Shown piece by piece: positions 44,996 to 53,593 of a DNA stretch of 64,000 bases (position 1 is the stretch's first letter; each line of letters opens with the position of its first letter). This DNA is from Acinetobacter lwoffii. Lineage in GTDB: Bacteria > Pseudomonadota > Gammaproteobacteria > Pseudomonadales > Moraxellaceae. The DNA lies in the NCBI RefSeq assembly GCF_022967985.1, contig NZ_JALJVC010000011.1:1-64000 (forward strand), read 5' to 3'. The position numbers were made by a program, and so were the translations under genes. The notes below the pieces were generated by a model. That model worked only from the letters and a program-made list of their open reading frames with translations, was not told the DNA's origin and made no database searches.

Positions 44996-45011
44996 TGCAT
45001 TAAGCGTGCCA
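44996..45011 (-). promoter_or_regulatory. Sigma-54 promoter of the candidate small RNA
   Basis: TGGCACGCTTAATGCA on the minus strand; GG-GC spacing 12. A possible NtrC site (TGCACCATTGGGGT, 45127-45140) lies about 145 bases upstream. Confidence 0.8.
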
Positions 45012-45394
45012 CAATATACAAATAGAATAAATTTAAGCAGAATGCGTGGGAAATTAATTACATATGTAAAAAGAGGCAAAACAACAATGATTTATTTTTT
45101 AAGGATGCCTAAAAAATAGGCCATTTTGCACCATTGGGGTTCGATTGTGCATCAAAGTGTGGCTAGATTTGCTTTTTGAACTTGCCCAATAAGTTTACCA
45201 CTTTTGATGTATATCAATTTAGTTTGAGGCTTATAGTTTCTAGCTACATAGTATTGAGAATTTAACTGTTCGGCGGAAAATATATTTAAATTGAGAAAAA
45301 CCCTCCATACAGGTTCTTTTCCAAACAATATTTATCTACAATTAATCTAATAATTAAACAATTGTTCTTTAAAACTATATTAAGGGGAAAAGTG
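45012..45394. other. Intergenic region between the small RNA promoter and the TrlF-like gene
   Basis: It contains the possible NtrC enhancer at 45127-45140 and the AT-rich promoter zone of the TrlF-like gene. No repeat or integrase remnant was found at the edge. Confidence 0.4.
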
Positions 45395-48169
45395 ATGAGC
45401 CGTGGCTCTGAGTGGGGACGTTGGGATCTACACGTACATACAAAAGGTACAGCAAAAAGCGATAAATTTGGCAATATTTCTTTTGAAGATTACTGCATTC
45501 AACTTTTCAACAAAGCTGTAGAATGTAATATCAAAGCTATTGGCATCACTGATTATTTTAGTATTGAAAATTATAAAAAAGTAAAAGACTTTCAAGATCA
45601 AATTCATACTAGAACAGATTTCGACAAAATAAAAAAAGAAAGGATTTGTGAAATTCTTTTGATCCCGAATATAGAGTTAAGAATTATACCTAGCACGGAT
45701 AAAGGCAGTGCTATAAATATGCATTTTCTACTAAATCCAGAAATTATTGAAGATTTTGAAAACCAGTACTGTGATGCATTGACATTTACAGTTACTGAAG
45801 AAGAACAATACAAGCTAACACCTTATGACCTTAAACGATTAGGAAGGAAAGGAGTCATAGAATATATCAGTGATGAATCTGCATATAGGAATGGTATTTC
45901 CTCTTTTGTTCTTAATTCTAGTGATATTATTAAAGCATTTAAAAAATATCCAAATTTCAGAAAAAATTGTTTGGTTGCGGTAGCTAATTCAAATAAAGAT
46001 GGCGCCTCTGCATTTCAAGGTCACGAAAAGTTCTTGAATAGCCAACAAGATGGAGCCACTTTAAAGGTACTAAGAGAATCTCTATATAAAGTTTCAGACA
46101 TCATTTTTTCTTCAACTCTGACTGATAAACCCTTTTTTCTAGGGAAAAATACTGCAGATCAATCTATCTTTCTTGATAATTATGGTACTTATAAGCCATG
46201 TATACATGGAAGTGATGCTCACGATCTAGATACTTTATTTGAACCAACAGATCAAAAATATTGCTGGATTAAAGCTGAACCAACTTTTGAAGGTTTAAAG
46301 CAAATTATTCACGAACCTGAAAGTCGTGTTCATATCGGACAACATTGCCCTGAAATAAAAAACTCATATGAAGTAATAGATTATATCGAGTTAAATAATA
46401 CTAATGTTGCAAACGAAAAAATTTACTTTAATGGTAATTTAACTTCTATCATCGGTGGGCGATCATCAGGTAAGTCCACCCTATTACAATGTCTAGCAAA
46501 TAAATTAAAACCTACCGCACTAAACTCCCTTGAACAATCTCAGCATATTGATGAGCTTTGTTCAAATTTTAGAATTATTTGGCAAGATGGTAAGGAGGAT
46601 TATAGTAGACCCATTGAATATTTTTACCAAGGACATATGTATTCAAAGTCAAAAGATCAAGGTATTGAAGATATAGTTAAAGACTTGATACAGCAAAAAG
46701 ACAATAAGCTTTTCTCTAAATTTAAAGAACAAAGTGATTTTTTACGACATGAAATTTCAGGAAAAGTATCTACTTATTTTTCAATTTTAAGCTCTTTAAC
46801 TGACTATCAATCACAATTGACACAGAAAGGTAATAAGGATGATATTCAAAATCAAGTTAATGAATTATCCATACAAATCCAAAATAATGATATTGGAAAT
46901 ATAACTCAAGAAGAAATGGCAAGTTTTAATACTTCGAATGAAACTTTGACAATTCTTAATAAAAATCTTGAAGGTCTTATTACTTTTAAAGAACTACTTG
47001 AAGATAAGCACAGTTCTGATTTCTATCAACTGTTAAACCCATTTGAACTTAGTTTAAATTATGTGCTAGTAAAATCACACTTTGAATCTTTTGCAAGTGA
47101 AATAGAAAAATTTACAGCTACTCAATTTGAGCAATTCAAAAAGCTATCTCAGAAAACTATTTCTGATCAGATCCTAAAAGTTGAACAAGAAATTTTAAGT
47201 ATCAAAAGTACTAACATATTTCAAAAAGTCGAAGTCTATCTAAGGTCTTCTGACGCTATAAAACCATTATTAGAAAGGCTAAATATTGAAAAAGCTAAGA
47301 TTCAAGAAATTGATGATATTTTAGAAAAAATTGCTGAATTAAAAAAATCTTTGGAAAGTCTGACAACTGAGTTTCAACGTACAATTTGGTTATCAATGTC
47401 CAATGTAGCTTCCGAATTAATACAGGCTATATCATCAATTACAATCAGCCAAGATCTACAAATAATTGCAACGAATATATTTGATAAATTCAAGTTCAAT
47501 GAATTTATCAAAAAAACAATTAACCAACAGCCTGAAAAAGCCAAGCTATTTGCTGAAATGCAAGTTACTTCTCAAATAGAACTATTAGATAAATACCATG
47601 AAATAGTAGAATCCTTAGAAGAAGGAGAAGTTCGTTTTAGAGGTGGTACTACTTTAGAAACATTTACTAAAGAATTCTTTGATAATTCATGGTTTAAAAT
47701 AAAATTTGACGTGATCTATGATGATGACAACTACAATGAAATGTCACAAGGCAAAAAAGCTTTTGTAGTGTTAAAAATGACTTTAGATTGTAGTGAAAGT
47801 AAGTGCCCTATTATCATCGACCAACCTGAAGATGACTTAGATAATCGTGCAATATACTCTGAATTGGTAGCTTTTCTAAAACAAAAGAAAAAGGAAAGAC
47901 AAATTATTCTTGTGACTCACAACGCTAATGTCGTGGTAAATGCAGATAGTGAGCTAATTATTGTTGCCAACCAACATGGGACTCATAGTCCAAATATGAA
48001 TAAGCATAAGTTTCAATATAAATTTGGAAGTATTGAGTCACTTGATTTTGATCCAACATGCACGTCTACCTTGAATCAGAAAACAATTAAGTCACATATA
48101 TGTGAAATTCTTGAAGGTGGAGATAGAGCCTTTAAATTACGAGAACAAAAATATAATCTAGCTTCATAA
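45395..48169 (+). CDS. TrlF-like ATPase with N-terminal PHP phosphoesterase domain
   Basis: A 924-residue protein from the ATG at 45395, with AAGGGG 8 bases upstream. Residues 1-320 form a PHP-type metal phosphoesterase (RWDLHVHTKGT, AIGITDYFSIENY, HGSDAHDLDTLF). Residues about 340-910 form an SMC/ABC-like ATPase: Walker A GGRSSGKSTLLQ near 354, a coiled-coil middle, signature MSQGKKAFV near 782, Walker B IIIDQPEDDLD near 806, H-loop VTHNANVVV near 841. TrlF-type proteins belong to RNA-targeting or anti-phage systems. The gene is more AT-rich than its neighbours and interrupts the guanidine locus, so it was probably acquired. No partner genes are present. Confidence 0.82.
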   Translation: MSRGSEWGRWDLHVHTKGTAKSDKFGNISFEDYCIQLFNKAVECNIKAIGITDYFSIENYKKVKDFQDQIHTRTDFDKIKKERICEILLIPNIELRIIPSTDKGSAINMHFLLNPEIIEDFENQYCDALTFTVTEEEQYKLTPYDLKRLGRKGVIEYISDESAYRNGISSFVLNSSDIIKAFKKYPNFRKNCLVAVANSNKDGASAFQGHEKFLNSQQDGATLKVLRESLYKVSDIIFSSTLTDKPFFLGKNTADQSIFLDNYGTYKPCIHGSDAHDLDTLFEPTDQKYCWIKAEPTFEGLKQIIHEPESRVHIGQHCPEIKNSYEVIDYIELNNTNVANEKIYFNGNLTSIIGGRSSGKSTLLQCLANKLKPTALNSLEQSQHIDELCSNFRIIWQDGKEDYSRPIEYFYQGHMYSKSKDQGIEDIVKDLIQQKDNKLFSKFKEQSDFLRHEISGKVSTYFSILSSLTDYQSQLTQKGNKDDIQNQVNELSIQIQNNDIGNITQEEMASFNTSNETLTILNKNLEGLITFKELLEDKHSSDFYQLLNPFELSLNYVLVKSHFESFASEIEKFTATQFEQFKKLSQKTISDQILKVEQEILSIKSTNIFQKVEVYLRSSDAIKPLLERLNIEKAKIQEIDDILEKIAELKKSLESLTTEFQRTIWLSMSNVASELIQAISSITISQDLQIIATNIFDKFKFNEFIKKTINQQPEKAKLFAEMQVTSQIELLDKYHEIVESLEEGEVRFRGGTTLETFTKEFFDNSWFKIKFDVIYDDDNYNEMSQGKKAFVVLKMTLDCSESKCPIIIDQPEDDLDNRAIYSELVAFLKQKKKERQIILVTHNANVVVNADSELIIVANQHGTHSPNMNKHKFQYKFGSIESLDFDPTCTSTLNQKTIKSHICEILEGGDRAFKLREQKYNLAS

Positions 48170-48171
48170 AT

Positions 48172-48199
48172 AAAAAAGACCGCCTAAGCGGTCTTTTTT
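48172..48199. terminator. Bidirectional terminator between TrlF-like and carboxylase genes
   Basis: AAAAAAGACCGC pairs with GCGGTCTTTTTT across CTAA. It serves both convergent genes. Confidence 0.92.
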
Positions 48200-48211
48200 A
48201 TTATTAATTCA

Positions 48212-51200
48212 TCAAGCCACTGGCGCCAACGTAAACAATACCTGCCCCGTTTTTACCGTCTGCCCTTTTTCAATGGTAATTGCATCCACACGCATACGCT
48301 CAGGTGCAATAATTGGTATCTCAATCTTCATCGCTTCAATCACAGCTAAGGTCGCACCTTCTTCCACAATATCGCCTGACTGACATTCAATTTTCCAAAT
48401 TGAACCTGGCATATGTGATTCCACCGCACAACCACCTTCAGGCACTTCAACACCTTCGCCATCATCCACAGCATCTAGACTTTCAGAGACATATTCCGCA
48501 AGACCTGCTTCATGCCAGCGACGGCGCTCTGCATCAAAGTTGGCTTGTTGCACCGCTTTAAATTCCGAAATAGATTCTTGGTTTTCAGTTAAGAAGTCGT
48601 TGTATTCTTTCAGATTCAATACACCATCTTCAATGCGTAATTTTAAACGCCCTGCTTTAAAGTCCTCACGCATTTGCATGAGTTCCGCTTCAGACACTTC
48701 ATAAAACTTAATTTGGTCAAAGAAGCGCAGTAACCACGGCATACCTTGCTCAAAATCAGGGTTTTTACGGTAGCGTGACCACATTTGCGAAGTACGACCA
48801 ACAAACTGATAGCCACCCGGACCTTCCATACCGTAGACACACATATACGCACCGCCAATACCCACAGCATTTTCAGGTGTCCATGTCCGTGCAGGGTTAT
48901 ATTTGGTGGTGACCAAACGCTGGCGCGGATCAAGTGGCGTTGCCACAGGCGCACCCAAGTACACATCGCCCAAGCCCATGACCAAATAACTGGCGTTATA
49001 GACCACATCTTTCACAGCTTGTTTGTCTTTTAAGCCATTAATACGACGGATAAATTCGATATTGTCCGGACACCACGGCGCATCAGGGCGCACGGTTTGC
49101 ATATAACGTTCGGTTGCGAGTTGGGTTTGTGAATCTTCCCACGCCAATGGTAAATACACGGTACGTGATGGCACTTGCATCTCGGTCACATCAGGCAGTT
49201 GCTCTTCTGCCACTTGAAGCATACGCAATAAATCCATCTGATCGAGTTGGGTCGAATCAAAATGAATTTGCAGTGAACGAATGCCCGGTGTCAGGTCAAT
49301 AATGCCTTGAATATTTTGATCTTTCACCCATTGCATCAGCGCATGAATACGGAAACGCAGGTTTAAATCTAAAACCAACTCGCCATATTCCACCAACATA
49401 TAGTTGCTACCGGCAGGACGATACACCACATCAGGCGTACCATTTTGACCTTTCAAGGTATCTAAAATGGCAGATTTTAAGGTGCTGATTTCAGGATAGA
49501 ATGATTCATCAAAAGTGACTGCTTGCGTATCTTTAGCAGTTAATTGCGCATGATATTTTTCATTCAGCAATTTCGCTTGATGGTAGCTCACAGGCACAAA
49601 TTTGACTTTATCGCCTGCTTTAAGCTGACCGAGTTTCCAAAGTTCCGAATTGATGACCACCGCAGGACACACGAAACCACCAAGGCTTGGGCCATCTGGA
49701 CCTAAAATAATCGGCATATCACCGGTAAAATCAATCGCCCCAATGGCATAAGCATTGTCATGGATATTCGATGGATGCAGACCCGCTTCACCACCGTCCT
49801 GACGTGCCCATTCAGGTTTAGGTCCAATTAAACGGATACCAGTACGGCTTGAGTTAAAGTGAATTTCAAACTCATTCGCAAAGAAAGTATCAATGTCGTT
49901 TTTGGTAAAGAAATCAGGCGCGCCATGTGGACCATACATCACCGCAATTTCCCAAGAATTGGAGAATGTCGGGATTTGATCATCGCTTAATGCGCGAACT
50001 TCATCGGATGTAAATGCCGTGATTGGAAGCATATCGCCAATCAGTAAGTTACGCCCTGCATGACCACCGAATTGACCTAAAGTAAAAGTTGCTTGTGAGC
50101 CTAAATATTCAGGCACATTTAGACCGCCTTTAATGCCAATGTAGGTACGACAACCTGTGGCGATCTTGCCACATTTTAACACCTGACCTTTGCGTACATT
50201 GACAGTTTGCCACATTGGAACGGCTACGCCATCCAAAGTAGATGGCATATCACCACCAGCAAGCACAATTTGACTATCACAATGAAATTTTAGGCTTGGC
50301 CCTTGTAGCGTACATTCCAAACCTGCGGTATTCGGTACATTGCCTAACAATTGGTTTGCGACATTTAAAGACAGCGGATCAATCGCACCTGATGGCGGTA
50401 CGCCGACATCCCAATAGCCCAAACGGCCTGTGACATCTTGCACGGCGGTTTGAATGCCTGCTTGAAGGACTTCAATCTTTTGGGTTTTCCACTCAAAGGT
50501 ATTTAAGAAGCGTGTGGTTTGCGTGCCTGCTTTAAAGACCTCACCCTCAATAATGTTTTGCAGATATTCAAGATTGGTTTCAATGCCGGCAACCGAAGTT
50601 TTAGCCAAAGTATCCGTCATGGCTTGAATGGCAGAATCACGAGAATCGCTTGTGACGATAATTTTGGCAATCATCGGGTCATAGAACGACGAGACATTGG
50701 AGCCGGTTTCTACCCAAGTTTCATTACGGGCATTGGCATCAAATTCAACGTGAGTCAAAAGTCCAGCACTTGGTTGAAAGTTTTTGATTGGATCTTCAGC
50801 ATAAAGACGCACTTGAATCGAATGACCTTGAGACTCAAGTGTTGATGTAGGTGCAACCCAATCGCTACTGCCTAAAGTCACCATCCATTCCACTAGATCG
50901 ACACCAAAGACTTGCTCGGTTACACCATGCTCTACTTGTAGACGGGTATTCACTTCCAAGAAATAGAATTCTTGGGTGTCGGTATCCATCACAAATTCAA
51001 CGGTACCTGCCGAACGGTAATTCACCGATTGCATCAATTGAATCGCGACATTTTGAATATAGGCACGTTGCGTATCGTTTAAATGTGGTGCAGGCGTTTC
51101 CTCAATCACTTTTTGGTTACGACGTTGCACCGAACAATCACGCTCGCCCAGTGCTAGAACTAAACCGTTGCCATCACCAAAGATTTGCACTTCGATATGA

Positions 51201-51832
51201 CGAGCATTTTGTACGAATTTTTCTAAGTAAAGGCCTGCATCTTTAAAGTTGGCTTGCGCTAAATAAGACACGGTTGCATAAGCTTCTTTCAGCTCCTCCG
51301 CATTCCACACCAAACGCATGCCAATACCACCACCACCTGCGGTACTTTTCAGCATCACAGGATAGCCAATACGCTCAGCCTCAAGCAGGGCTTCAGCTTC
51401 ATCAGCCAATAATTGGCTACCTGGCAATAACGGTACATTGGCTTGAATTGCCAATTCACGTGCAGTGTGTTTCAGACCAAATGCTTTCATTTGCTCGGCA
51501 TTTGGGCCCAAGAACACAATGCCTTGTGCTTCACAGAGATTACAGAATTCGGCATTTTCAGACAGGAATCCATAGCCCGGATGAATCGCTTGCGCACCGG
51601 TATGTTTGGCCACTTCTAAGATTTTATCGACATTCAGATAGCTTTGGCTTGCAGGTGCATCACCAATAAAGACCGCTTCATCAGCTAAAGTCACATGCAA
51701 GGAATCACGATCTGCTTCCGAATACACCGCAACCGATTGGATGCCTAATTTTTTAAGGGTACGGATGACACGACAAGCAATTGCACCACGGTTGGCGATG
51801 AGAACTTTATTAAACCCATATTTTAAAGTCAT
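48212..51832 (-). CDS. Biotin-dependent guanidine carboxylase (annotated as urea carboxylase)
   Basis: About 1206 residues. Biotin carboxylase part to about residue 450 (VLIANRGAIACRVIR, IHPGYGFLSENAEF, KSTAGGGGIGMRL, FLEVNTRLQVEHGVTE), then a carboxyltransferase of KipI/KipA type, and a C-terminal biotinyl domain with EAMKIEIP. The start at 51832 has GAGG upstream. Homologues linked to guanidine-I riboswitches and DUF1989 proteins have been shown to carboxylate guanidine rather than urea, and this operon fits that: it lies behind two DUF1989-type genes and a riboswitch. Urea as main substrate cannot be ruled out by reading alone. It ends at a bidirectional terminator. Confidence 0.92.
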   Translation of the reverse strand: MTLKYGFNKVLIANRGAIACRVIRTLKKLGIQSVAVYSEADRDSLHVTLADEAVFIGDAPASQSYLNVDKILEVAKHTGAQAIHPGYGFLSENAEFCNLCEAQGIVFLGPNAEQMKAFGLKHTARELAIQANVPLLPGSQLLADEAEALLEAERIGYPVMLKSTAGGGGIGMRLVWNAEELKEAYATVSYLAQANFKDAGLYLEKFVQNARHIEVQIFGDGNGLVLALGERDCSVQRRNQKVIEETPAPHLNDTQRAYIQNVAIQLMQSVNYRSAGTVEFVMDTDTQEFYFLEVNTRLQVEHGVTEQVFGVDLVEWMVTLGSSDWVAPTSTLESQGHSIQVRLYAEDPIKNFQPSAGLLTHVEFDANARNETWVETGSNVSSFYDPMIAKIIVTSDSRDSAIQAMTDTLAKTSVAGIETNLEYLQNIIEGEVFKAGTQTTRFLNTFEWKTQKIEVLQAGIQTAVQDVTGRLGYWDVGVPPSGAIDPLSLNVANQLLGNVPNTAGLECTLQGPSLKFHCDSQIVLAGGDMPSTLDGVAVPMWQTVNVRKGQVLKCGKIATGCRTYIGIKGGLNVPEYLGSQATFTLGQFGGHAGRNLLIGDMLPITAFTSDEVRALSDDQIPTFSNSWEIAVMYGPHGAPDFFTKNDIDTFFANEFEIHFNSSRTGIRLIGPKPEWARQDGGEAGLHPSNIHDNAYAIGAIDFTGDMPIILGPDGPSLGGFVCPAVVINSELWKLGQLKAGDKVKFVPVSYHQAKLLNEKYHAQLTAKDTQAVTFDESFYPEISTLKSAILDTLKGQNGTPDVVYRPAGSNYMLVEYGELVLDLNLRFRIHALMQWVKDQNIQGIIDLTPGIRSLQIHFDSTQLDQMDLLRMLQVAEEQLPDVTEMQVPSRTVYLPLAWEDSQTQLATERYMQTVRPDAPWCPDNIEFIRRINGLKDKQAVKDVVYNASYLVMGLGDVYLGAPVATPLDPRQRLVTTKYNPARTWTPENAVGIGGAYMCVYGMEGPGGYQFVGRTSQMWSRYRKNPDFEQGMPWLLRFFDQIKFYEVSEAELMQMREDFKAGRLKLRIEDGVLNLKEYNDFLTENQESISEFKAVQQANFDAERRRWHEAGLAEYVSESLDAVDDGEGVEVPEGGCAVESHMPGSIWKIECQSGDIVEEGATLAVIEAMKIEIPIIAPERMRVDAITIEKGQTVKTGQVLFTLAPVA

Positions 51833-51836
51833 AGTC

Positions 51837-52505
51837 TTATACCTCGCCTTCACGGACAATCAGTTGAATTTTTGTTGGGTTATAGGCATTACATGGGTTA
51901 TTCAGTTGTGGGCAGTTTGAGATCAACACAATCAAATCCATCTCAGCTTTAATTTCCACATATTTGCCGGGTGCAGAAATCCCATCATCAAATTTCAGGT
52001 GACCATCTGAAGTTACAGGTACATTCATAAAAAAATTAATATTTGGACCGATATGGCGCACATTCAGACCATGCTTTTTCGCAATCGGATGTTGTGACAA
52101 TGCAATCATGAAATTGTTACGGCAACTGTGCATTGGATATTTATCATGCGCATAACGGACTGTGTTACTTTCACATGAACATGCACCGCCTAAAGTATCG
52201 TGGCGACCGCAGTTGTCATCATGAATACTCGCAATTTTATTGCCAAAGTTGGTATATAAAGTCGTACCTTTTTCTAGATAAATTTGACGGTTCATAGCCA
52301 AAGTATCGGTTGCGCTATAACGCTCTTCAGGGTTATGTGCGGAAATAAACAAAGTATCCACCGCTTGATTACCTTCAAGATCAACAATACGGAAATACTG
52401 GCCTTTTTTGACTTCACACATCCATGCTTCACCGGCAGGACAAACTTCGTTAAGTACTGATTTTTCATGATTTTGTGTTGGGTTTACGAGTGCAGTCATG
52501 ATCAT
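51837..52505 (-). CDS. Carboxyguanidine deiminase subunit (urea amidolyase-associated protein UAAP2)
   Basis: A 222-residue DUF1989 protein. The family segments GQYFRIVDLEGNQAVDTLF, DNCGRHDTLGGACSCES and PNINFFMNVP include conserved cysteine, histidine and aspartate residues that may bind metal. With UAAP1 it forms the deiminase that turns carboxyguanidine into allophanate and ammonia. It follows UAAP1 by 5 bases and precedes the carboxylase, whose ATG is 4 bases beyond its stop. Confidence 0.9.
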   Translation of the reverse strand: MIMTALVNPTQNHEKSVLNEVCPAGEAWMCEVKKGQYFRIVDLEGNQAVDTLFISAHNPEERYSATDTLAMNRQIYLEKGTTLYTNFGNKIASIHDDNCGRHDTLGGACSCESNTVRYAHDKYPMHSCRNNFMIALSQHPIAKKHGLNVRHIGPNINFFMNVPVTSDGHLKFDDGISAPGKYVEIKAEMDLIVLISNCPQLNNPCNAYNPTKIQLIVREGEV

Positions 52506-52510
52506 TCCCC

Positions 52511-53248
52511 TTAAGCAGTTAAAGCGTAGTAGCGGTTATTATTTTGAAACGCACGCTGATTTTGCGGGCATGAGTCACGGCAGACATCGGTGTCGCCTAA
52601 AGGCAGTGCTTTAAAGAGTGAGAGCTGAATATCGGCAGGTGCATATTCAGTAGAATTGTCTAAGGCATGTGGTGCACTGGATAAAAACACCAAACAATCC
52701 ATTTCAAAACGTAGTTCAATCACCTGATCAGTATTGTCAGATACGACATAAGACAAGTTACCGTTGTCATCTGGTTGCACTTTAGAGAATAGATTTAAGG
52801 TATTACTCAGATCCGTCGCAGATAAACCAAATTTGGTCATCTCTAAAAGTAGGCTGTCTTTAGCATTGCGGTACATGTCGTTGCGGGCATCCTGGAAGGT
52901 CTTCGTGCCAAACTGTGCTCCAATTTGCGGGGCGGTACTTGGCGCACAAAAGGCATCATTCCAACCATGGTCATCTTTAACAATCGAGATCATCGCACGA
53001 CCTAAATCAGACGCCAAAATGTGCCCTGTACTTAAAAATGCGCTGTGTTGACCTTTTAAGCTGTCTGGCATGTTATAGGCTTCAAGCTTATCTTCGCTAT
53101 TCACACAAAACAGTGAAACATTGGCATTTGCGCCTAAAGATTTAAGTTGTAAAACTGCGCCACGCTGGATGCGTGCTGACCAGTGGTGTCCACCCGGTAA
53201 ACGTTCAGTCCAGAGGACTTGATCTTCGTGATAAGTAGTTGTGCTCAT
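52511..53248 (-). CDS. Carboxyguanidine deiminase subunit (urea amidolyase-associated protein UAAP1)
   Basis: A 245-residue DUF1989 protein from the ATG at 53248 (MSTTTYHEDQVLWTERLPGG). Recognisable parts are HWSARIQRGAVLQLKSLG, STGHILASDLGRAMISI and DHGWNDAFCAPSTAPQIG. It pairs with UAAP2 in the deiminase reaction. The frame extends upstream to 53362 only because it reads through the riboswitch, so that start is rejected. It is the first gene of the operon UAAP1-UAAP2-carboxylase. Confidence 0.9.
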   Translation of the reverse strand: MSTTTYHEDQVLWTERLPGGHHWSARIQRGAVLQLKSLGANANVSLFCVNSEDKLEAYNMPDSLKGQHSAFLSTGHILASDLGRAMISIVKDDHGWNDAFCAPSTAPQIGAQFGTKTFQDARNDMYRNAKDSLLLEMTKFGLSATDLSNTLNLFSKVQPDDNGNLSYVVSDNTDQVIELRFEMDCLVFLSSAPHALDNSTEYAPADIQLSLFKALPLGDTDVCRDSCPQNQRAFQNNNRYYALTA

Positions 53249-53275
53249 ATGCATCCATCCCAATCTTGTACGGTT

Positions 53276-53382
53276 TACCTCCCGGGCTTTTATCCCTCCG
53301 TGTAGCTTGAGCTTGAAACTTAAGCCGTGAACTCTCGGTCGCAGACCTACATGAATCTTCATGTATCGGAACCCTAGATCAC
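53276..53382 (-). promoter_or_regulatory. Guanidine-I (ykkC) riboswitch of the carboxylase operon
   Basis: The minus strand holds the class landmarks in order: CTAGGGTTCCG (5' end), GACCGAGAG, then ACACGG, GGGATAAAAGCCCGGGAGG. Between them lies a variable hairpin (TACATGAAGATTCATGTA). The aptamer ends about 28 bases before the start codon. It senses free guanidinium and should turn on UAAP1, UAAP2 and the carboxylase. The call rests on near-complete match to the known consensus. Confidence 0.93.
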
Positions 53383-53402
53383 TTTATGATTGAGTAGATA
53401 GA

Positions 53403-53418
53403 TGCAAAGGACGTGCCA
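53403..53418 (-). promoter_or_regulatory. Sigma-54 promoter of the guanidine carboxylase operon
   Basis: TGGCACGTCCTTTGCA on the minus strand is a perfect -24/-12 element. The transcript would start near 53392, just 5' of the guanidine-I aptamer, so nitrogen limitation and guanidine act in series. Confidence 0.88.
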
Positions 53419-53520
53419 AACTGGTAATACTATTTTTTATATTCGTAATACTTTTTTTTGAGATGGAACTGATCACTTCAGGTGCAAGGCTCTGAAAAAG
53501 GCATCAAGATGTACCAAAAT

Positions 53521-53548
53521 AAAAAATCCCAGCTTGAACTAGGATTGT
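53521..53548 (-). terminator. Terminator of the LysR-type gene
   Basis: AATCCTAG-TTCAAG-CTGGGATT with one mismatch, followed by TTTTAT on the minus strand, 46 bases past the stop at 53594. Confidence 0.75.
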
Positions 53549-53593
53549 AAAATCTACAGATGAGGACTTTATCAAGATATCCAAACTGCAAAG

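Noticed and set aside
45286..45474. Minus-strand 62-codon frame at the TrlF-like start
   Set aside because: It overlaps the start of the TrlF-like gene and has no ribosome site or recognisable motif.
53249..53362. N-terminal extension of the UAAP1 reading frame
   Set aside because: It is translated guanidine-I riboswitch; the ATG at 53248 with GGATGG upstream is the better start.
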